From Deltaproteobacteria bacterium (GTDB taxonomy: Bacteria; Desulfobacterota; Desulfobulbia; Desulfobulbales; BM004), in NCBI GenBank assembly GCA_019312685.1, contig JAFDCR010000284.1, positions 1 through 10,189 of the forward strand: DNA of 10,189 bases, in the 5' to 3' direction. A model generated the notes under the pieces. That model saw only the letters and a program-made list of their open reading frames with translations. It was not told the DNA's origin and did not search any database. Both the position numbers and the translations under genes were made by a program. Each line of letters starts with the position of its first letter. Positions within the stretch are counted from its first letter, which is position 1. This document shows, in pieces, positions 5,642-10,189 of the stretch.

Positions 5642-7018
5642 ATGCCTGCCATTTTAGTTGTTGATGATGAATTGAGTATGCGTGAATTTCTGAAGATCCT
5701 TCTTGAAAAAGAGGGATATCAGGTCTCCACTGCACCTGAAGCGGCAATTGCACTTGATCTCATAAATAAGCAGGACTTCAACCTGGTAATCTCAGATATA
5801 AAAATGCCCGGTATGGGCGGCCTCACCCTCCTTGAAAAAATCAAGGAAATCAACAACACCCTACCCGTAATCATGATCACGGCATTTGCCTCGCCGGATA
5901 ATGCGGTTATCGCCATGAAAAGCGGGGCATTTGATTATATTACCAAACCGTTCAAAGTTGATGAAATCCTAAAGATTATCAAGTCGGCTATCTCAGCCGC
6001 CGCGCCTGTCATCGTAGATGAGATAACTTCCGATACCGAGTCCTTTGAAGGCATCATCGGCAACAGCCATGAAATGGTTAAGATATACAATCTTATTTCA
6101 CGCATTGCCCCTACTCCTGCAAGTATTTTGATTTATGGAGAATCGGGAACGGGCAAGGAGCTGGTTGCCCAGGCAATACATAATTTAAGCAAAGTATCGG
6201 ATAATCCTTTTGTTCCCATCACCTGCAGCGCGATTCCGGAAAGCCTCCTGGAAAGTGAACTCTTCGGGCATGTCAAAGGAGCATTCACCGGTGCCATTTC
6301 AAACAAGATCGGCCTCTTTGAGCTTGCCGACGGCGGCAGTGTGTTTCTTGACGAAATCGGCGAGTTGACCCCTCTTATCCAGACCAAGCTTTTACGGGTC
6401 CTGCAGGAAAGGGAATTGAAACGTGTCGGCGGCACTGACACCATCAAGGTAAATGTCAGGATTATTGCCGCAACCAATAAAAATCTGGAAAATGAAATCA
6501 TGGAGGGAAGGTTCCGTAAAGACCTGTTTTATCGCCTGGCAGTTGTTCCGATCCGGGTACCGCCTTTAAGGGAAAGAAAGAGAGATGTGCCGCTGCTGGT
6601 AAAACATTTCCTGAAAAAATATTCGGACAAGATGGGGAAGGAGGTACAGGAAATATCATCCTATGCCATGAAAGTCCTGATGGATTACGATTACCCCGGT
6701 AATGTCCGCGAACTGGAAAACATTATTGAACGTGGAGTTGCCCTTGAATCATCCAATATCATTCTCCCTGAAAGCCTTACTCTTTCAACTTATAAAAAAG
6801 AAGGCAAACCAGTGGAAAAATCACAGGCTTTTATTGCCGTTGAATCAGAAGACGAGCTGTACGATCAGGGCCTTGATGAAGTCATGACAAAACTTGAAAA
6901 ACAGATGATAGAACATGCCCTTGGGAAAACCGACAACTCGAAAATCAGGGCTGCAGAACTTTTAAAGATCAGCTTCCGCTCGCTCCGTTATAAAGTGCAA
7001 AAATACGATATCAAATAA
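5642..7018 (+). CDS. Sigma54-dependent response regulator, NtrC family (PilR-like)
   Basis: This 458-residue transcription activator has the classic three-domain order. The receiver domain (about 1-120) has the acidic pair D8-D9, phospho-acceptor D52, T80 and K102. The AAA+ sigma54-interaction domain (about 135-370) has Walker A G-E-S-G-T-G-K-E at 166-173, the sigma54-contact loop G-A-F-T-G-A at 213-218 and Walker B L-D-E at 236-238; R-E-L-E-N follows in the C-terminal subdomain. The last 45 or so residues are a Fis-type helix-turn-helix (A-A-E-L-L-K-I-S-F-R-S-L-R-Y-K). All key residues are intact, so it should be an active, phosphorylation-controlled ATPase that opens sigma54 promoters. AGGAGA at 5631-5636 supports the ATG. 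It is followed after 28 bases by its probable kinase. PilR is the best family guess because of the neighbour, but the targets are not visible here. Confidence 0.95.
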   Translation: MPAILVVDDELSMREFLKILLEKEGYQVSTAPEAAIALDLINKQDFNLVISDIKMPGMGGLTLLEKIKEINNTLPVIMITAFASPDNAVIAMKSGAFDYITKPFKVDEILKIIKSAISAAAPVIVDEITSDTESFEGIIGNSHEMVKIYNLISRIAPTPASILIYGESGTGKELVAQAIHNLSKVSDNPFVPITCSAIPESLLESELFGHVKGAFTGAISNKIGLFELADGGSVFLDEIGELTPLIQTKLLRVLQERELKRVGGTDTIKVNVRIIAATNKNLENEIMEGRFRKDLFYRLAVVPIRVPPLRERKRDVPLLVKHFLKKYSDKMGKEVQEISSYAMKVLMDYDYPGNVRELENIIERGVALESSNIILPESLTLSTYKKEGKPVEKSQAFIAVESEDELYDQGLDEVMTKLEKQMIEHALGKTDNSKIRAAELLKISFRSLRYKVQKYDIK

Positions 7019-7046
7019 GAAAAAAACCGGAATAAAGATAGTTGAA

Positions 7047-8708
7047 ATGCTGGAAAAACTAATAGCAAAACCGGTTGAAGATGAAAAGACGGCGACACTT
7101 TTCAAAAAACAGCTGCACTTGATGCTTTTTCTCCGTGTGGTGCTGCTGACCCTTCTCTTGGGTATTAATGTCCTTCTGCAGTCATCCGATAAGAATATTA
7201 TTACCCCCCCCTTAAATTATATAATTGTATTTGTCGGAGTCGTTTATCTCTTTACAATAGCATCCGCCCTGATCCTGAATTTCATCAGACGCTATTCCAC
7301 GTTCACCTATATTCAGCTTCTGATGGACGTTCTTCTCATCTCAATACTCCTCTTCTACAGTGGGGGAAGTCAGTCCATTTTTGCCATTCTCTATCTTTTC
7401 CCGATCATTGCCGGAGGCATTATCCTTTCCCGCAGAGGCGGACTGGCGGCAGCGGCGGCTTCCACCCTGGCATATGGCTTCATACTTTACCTGGAATATT
7501 TCGGCTATCATCCGCAATATTTAGATGATTTCTGGTACATACCTCTTCAGGATATCCGCTCAATTCTCAACTTTTTCTCTATCCACGGACTTGTATTCTT
7601 TATCACGGCCATATTAAGTTCCCTGCTTTCAGAACGGCTGCGGCGCACGGAAAAGGAACTGATAAGTACAACCTTAAAGTATGACCAGCTGTCGGAACTG
7701 TATAAAAAGATTTTCGATGATATTCCTTCCGGAATTATCGTGCTGAACCAGAAAAATATTATTTCGTTTAATCCCTCTTCAGAACATATTACCGGCTTTC
7801 GGTTCAATGAGGTGGTCGGCAAAAACATAAATCTGCCTTTTCCCGGTATCAAGCTCGACGCAGAAATGAATTTCCGGTCTGAAGTTGAGATTACCACTAA
7901 GGACAGAAAAAAAATCCCTATCGGTTACTCCGCTGCCAGGCTGAACATGCCCGGCACAGATGACGATTTCCGGATTGTTACCCTCCAGGATCTCAGCCGG
8001 ACAAAGGAAATGGAAAGAAAGATTATACAGGCTGAGAAAATGGCCACTATCGGAGAAATGTCGGCAGGTATTGCACATGAACTGCGCAATCCATTGGCGG
8101 CAATCTCCGGCGCAGCCGAGCTGATAGATGCCAGTGGCGATATCAAACCCCAGAATCAGGGACTGATGAATATAATTACCAGGGAATGTAACCGATTACA
8201 GAACAGTATTAATGACTTCCTGACCTTTTCAAAACCGCTTGAACCTGAAAAAGAGTGGGTTCCCCTGCTTCCACTTGTGCAGGAATTAATCCAACTCCTG
8301 CAGCATACTGAGGATTGGCCTGAAAATTGTAAGTCATTTATTGAAATACCCGAAAAAATGGCCTGCTGGGCCGACCCCGAACAGATAAGACAGGTGCTGC
8401 TTAATATCTTTCATAACAGCTGTGTGGCCTTAAGAGACAGGACGGGTGAAATCAGAATCAGGGCAGAGGAAGTTACTGACGATTCAGGGATTGATAAGAC
8501 CTTTATCACAGTTTCCGATAACGGTGCAGGCATCCCTGATCTTATAATTGAAAAAATCTATGAGCCTTTTTTTACCACCCATGAAAACGGAACCGGCCTG
8601 GGGCTTTCCATTGCAAGGCAGATAGCCACCACCCATGGAGGAGGGATCATTATCAGCAGCGTAGAGCATCAGGGAACGACCGCGGAAATATGGCTGCCTC
8701 TGCCCTGA
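7047..8708 (+). CDS. Membrane sensor histidine kinase with PAS domain (PilS-like)
   Basis: This 553-residue inner-membrane kinase is the probable partner of the regulator encoded 28 bases upstream. About six hydrophobic segments lie between residues 25 and 195 (roughly 25-45, 57-78, 88-104, 111-128, 132-150, 176-196) with only short loops, as in PilS-type sensors that read a signal inside the membrane. A PAS domain (about 218-315) follows. The kinase core has the H-box with His344 (I-A-H-E-L-R-N-P), the N-box around Asn457, G1 D-N-G-A-G-I-P (491-497), F-box E-P-F-F-T and G2 G-T-G-L-G-L (515-520). The ATG at 7047 has no strong ribosome site, so coupling to the upstream gene is likely. The gene order (regulator first) is opposite to the usual pilS-pilR. 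Its TGA abuts the murA stop. Confidence 0.94.
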   Translation: MLEKLIAKPVEDEKTATLFKKQLHLMLFLRVVLLTLLLGINVLLQSSDKNIITPPLNYIIVFVGVVYLFTIASALILNFIRRYSTFTYIQLLMDVLLISILLFYSGGSQSIFAILYLFPIIAGGIILSRRGGLAAAAASTLAYGFILYLEYFGYHPQYLDDFWYIPLQDIRSILNFFSIHGLVFFITAILSSLLSERLRRTEKELISTTLKYDQLSELYKKIFDDIPSGIIVLNQKNIISFNPSSEHITGFRFNEVVGKNINLPFPGIKLDAEMNFRSEVEITTKDRKKIPIGYSAARLNMPGTDDDFRIVTLQDLSRTKEMERKIIQAEKMATIGEMSAGIAHELRNPLAAISGAAELIDASGDIKPQNQGLMNIITRECNRLQNSINDFLTFSKPLEPEKEWVPLLPLVQELIQLLQHTEDWPENCKSFIEIPEKMACWADPEQIRQVLLNIFHNSCVALRDRTGEIRIRAEEVTDDSGIDKTFITVSDNGAGIPDLIIEKIYEPFFTTHENGTGLGLSIARQIATTHGGGIIISSVEHQGTTAEIWLPLP

Positions 8709-8711
8709 TCA
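8706..8711. other. Back-to-back stop codons (TGATCA) of two converging genes
   Basis: The kinase TGA (8706-8708, + strand) and the murA TGA (8711-8709, minus strand) touch with no base between them and form the palindrome TGATCA. There is no room for an intergenic terminator, so transcripts of one gene must run into the other or end by Rho-dependent or in-gene termination. Confidence 0.9.
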
Positions 8712-9965
8712 CTCTTTTTCTTTCCTTACATTGGCGCCGAGTGCCTGAAGTTTTCCCACCATATCCTCATAACCCCTTTCAAGATGATATATTCTTGAAA
8801 TCTCTGTGATACCCTCTGCAGCAAGACGGGCTACAACCAGTGAGGCACTGGCCCTGAGATCCGTGGCCATTACTCTGGCGCCTTTAAGCCGTTTACTGCC
8901 TTTCACGATGGCACTGTTGCCGTTGATTTTTATCTCGGCCCCCATACGCTTTAATTCAGCCACATGCATGAACCTGTTCTCAAATATTTTCTCAGTGATA
9001 ACACTCAGTCCGTTTGCCATGGACATCAGAGCCATGAGTTGTGCCTGAAGATCGGTCGGGAAACCCGGATATGGCTGGGTTTTAATATCCACGCTTTGGA
9101 TTTTAGAGGGTCTTGAGACAAAGAAAGAATTCTCCGTTTCTTCTATAATGAGACCGGCTGCTTTTAATTTTTCCGTTAGGGCGGGCAAATGGTTGGGATT
9201 GCAGTTTCTTAACGTAACCTCTCCACCGGTGGCCCCCACAGCCACCATATATGTGCCGGTCTCGATCCGGTCCGGAATTGTGGTGACTTCTGCAGGCCTT
9301 AAATCCTTTACCCCATGAATGATCAGCCGGTCAGTATCCTTTCCTTCAATATCTGCTCCCATGCTTATCAGCATATCGATGAGATTACCCACCTCAGGCT
9401 CCCGGGCGGCATTCTTGATCACGGTCACACCTTTTGCCAGAACAGAAGCCATGAGGATATTTTCCGTCCCGGTTACCGAAGGAATATCAAAATAAATATT
9501 TCCGCCTGAAAGACGGTTTCCGGTGGAAGCATTAACATAACCCTCTTCCAGATCGAGACGGGCTCCCATTTTTGACAATCCATCAAGATGGAAATCAATC
9601 GGTCTTGCCCCGATAGCACAGCCGCCCGGCAGGGAAACCCTTGCTTTCCTCATCCGGGCAAGCAGCGGGCCTAAAACCAGAATGGACGCCCGCATGGTTT
9701 TAACCAGATCATAGGAGGCCTCCAGGTTGGTTAATGCTTCAGTGTTAATGGACAAGACATTGCCATCCCGCTTCCATACTGCACCAAAACTTTCCAGTAA
9801 GGCGAGAATTGTCTTGGTGTCCCTAAGGTCCGGGACATTACGAATCACATGCCAGCCGGGCGCAAGCAGGGTGGCAGCAATCAGAGGCAGTGCCGCATTC
9901 TTGGCCCCGCTTATGTTTATTTCACCCTGAAGTTTTCGTCCGCCTTCAATAATTAATTTATCCAT
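8709..9965 (-). CDS. murA: UDP-N-acetylglucosamine 1-carboxyvinyltransferase MurA
   Basis: MurA moves the enolpyruvyl group of phosphoenolpyruvate to UDP-GlcNAc, the first committed step of peptidoglycan synthesis in the cytoplasm. The 418-residue length is standard. Lys22-Asn23 sit in S-G-A-K-N-A-A-L-P. Cys116 in L-P-G-G-C-A-I-G-A-R-P-I-D matches the catalytic cysteine of the E. coli enzyme; the presence of Cys and not Asp is the form normally sensitive to fosfomycin. Arg92 (T-M-R-A-S-I-L), the aspartate of Y-P-G-F-P-T-D-L-Q-A-Q and the C-terminal R-A-S-A-S-L and H-L-E-R-G-Y-E motifs are all present, so the enzyme should be active. The ATG at 9963-9965 has AGGAG only two bases upstream, a tight spacing. 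No gene is seen directly upstream in the window, so murA may have its own promoter in 9966-10189. Confidence 0.97.
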   Translation of the reverse strand: MDKLIIEGGRKLQGEINISGAKNAALPLIAATLLAPGWHVIRNVPDLRDTKTILALLESFGAVWKRDGNVLSINTEALTNLEASYDLVKTMRASILVLGPLLARMRKARVSLPGGCAIGARPIDFHLDGLSKMGARLDLEEGYVNASTGNRLSGGNIYFDIPSVTGTENILMASVLAKGVTVIKNAAREPEVGNLIDMLISMGADIEGKDTDRLIIHGVKDLRPAEVTTIPDRIETGTYMVAVGATGGEVTLRNCNPNHLPALTEKLKAAGLIIEETENSFFVSRPSKIQSVDIKTQPYPGFPTDLQAQLMALMSMANGLSVITEKIFENRFMHVAELKRMGAEIKINGNSAIVKGSKRLKGARVMATDLRASASLVVARLAAEGITEISRIYHLERGYEDMVGKLQALGANVRKEKE

Positions 9966-10029
9966 AACTCCTGCTGATAACCCCGAGAGATTTTATTCTA
10001 GTTAACAACTACCCATAAAAGGGGTGCAT

Positions 10030-10053
10030 AAAGGTGACCCTGAAAGGGTCTTT
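10030..10053. terminator. Terminator-like or attenuator-like hairpin in the murA leader
   Basis: GACCCT (10036-10041) and AGGGTC (10045-10050) form a perfect 6-bp stem with a GAA loop, flanked by AAA (10030-10032) and TTT (10051-10053). The short U-tracts make it at best a weak, possibly bidirectional terminator. On the minus strand it lies about 65-90 bases before the murA ATG, so it could end an upstream transcript or act inside the leader. Confidence 0.35.
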
Positions 10054-10112
10054 GTTCACTGTAATAAAATGTTTTTGTTTTTAGACGCCATTTCACGCAG
10101 CCGAGCAGCGGA

Positions 10113-10176
10113 AAAATAACCGGATTAGCGCGAGGACTGTCTGAGCGAAGCGAGTTTCGCAGCGCCCGGTTATTTT
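10113..10176. repeat. Large imperfect palindrome with nested hairpin at window edge
   Basis: The outer arms AAAATAACCGG (10113-10123) and CCGGTTATTTT (10166-10176) are perfect 11-bp inverted repeats. Inside, GCGC (10128-10131) pairs with GCGC (10162-10165) after a four-base bulge. A second hairpin GCGAA/TTCGC (10145-10149/10156-10160) sits within the loop. GCAGCG occurs just outside each arm (10105-10110 and 10180-10185) in direct orientation. The build looks like a dispersed intergenic palindromic element or a bidirectional terminator. Confidence 0.55.
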
Positions 10177-10189
10177 GAAGCAGCGCAGG

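Larger units (their letters stand above)
9966..10189. other. Non-coding region upstream of murA
   Basis: This 224-base stretch to the window edge contains no supported gene. It holds a terminator-like hairpin (10030-10053), a run of T-rich sequence (about 10065-10082), and a large inverted repeat (10113-10176). On the minus strand it is the murA leader. No convincing -35/-10 pair for murA could be picked by eye. Confidence 0.6.

Noticed and set aside
7200..7214. Run of C residues in the kinase gene as a phase-variation tract
   Set aside because: The C-run is short, the frame is intact across it and it lies within a loop between membrane segments; nothing else suggests slippage.

Overview
The window looks like chromosome from a Gram-negative anaerobe, most likely a member of the Desulfobacterota (old Deltaproteobacteria). 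This is an inference from several signs: two [NiFe]-hydrogenase maturation genes, a probable selenocysteine-containing thiol oxidoreductase, a sigma54-type two-component system, an orphan TAXI-type periplasmic binding protein, and moderate-GC coding sequence. No rRNA, tRNA, CRISPR array, transposase or phage gene was found.

Layout. (1) Bases 1-177 are the 3' end of a sensor histidine kinase on the + strand. (2) Bases 178-604 are non-coding and unusually rich in hairpins. (3) A secreted TAXI-TRAP solute-binding protein lies at 605-1597 (+). (4) A minus-strand gene train runs from 5344 down to 1616 in the order hypC, hypA, DsbA-like selenoprotein, phoH, ybeY-pdxJ. Gaps are short and hypC/hypA overlap, so it may be one operon. 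(5) Bases 5345-5641 are an AT-rich divergent control region. (6) A sigma54-dependent response regulator (5642-7018) and a membrane sensor kinase (7047-8708) follow on the + strand; they resemble PilR and PilS. (7) murA is on the minus strand (8709-9965) and its stop codon directly abuts that of the kinase. (8) Bases 9966-10189 hold a terminator-like hairpin and a large inverted repeat at the window edge.

The most interesting region is 3843-4721. Two open frames are separated by one in-frame TGA. The TGA falls exactly where the first cysteine of a DsbA-type CPYC motif is expected (F-S-D-F-Q-[TGA]-P-Y-C-G). Immediately after it the mRNA can form two hairpins with GG in the apical loop, as bacterial SECIS elements do. 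This is best read as one secreted selenoprotein carrying a short beta-propeller-like N-terminal module, not as two genes or a pseudogene. The second notable feature is an in-frame fusion of the rRNA-maturation RNase YbeY to the vitamin B6 enzyme PdxJ, which keeps a well-placed Shine-Dalgarno sequence at the internal PdxJ start.

Functionally the window mixes housekeeping (YbeY and PhoH for ribosome and RNA quality, PdxJ for pyridoxal phosphate, MurA for peptidoglycan) with anaerobic-lifestyle functions (hydrogenase nickel and cyanide-ligand maturation, periplasmic thiol chemistry) and signalling (two histidine kinases and one sigma54 activator).
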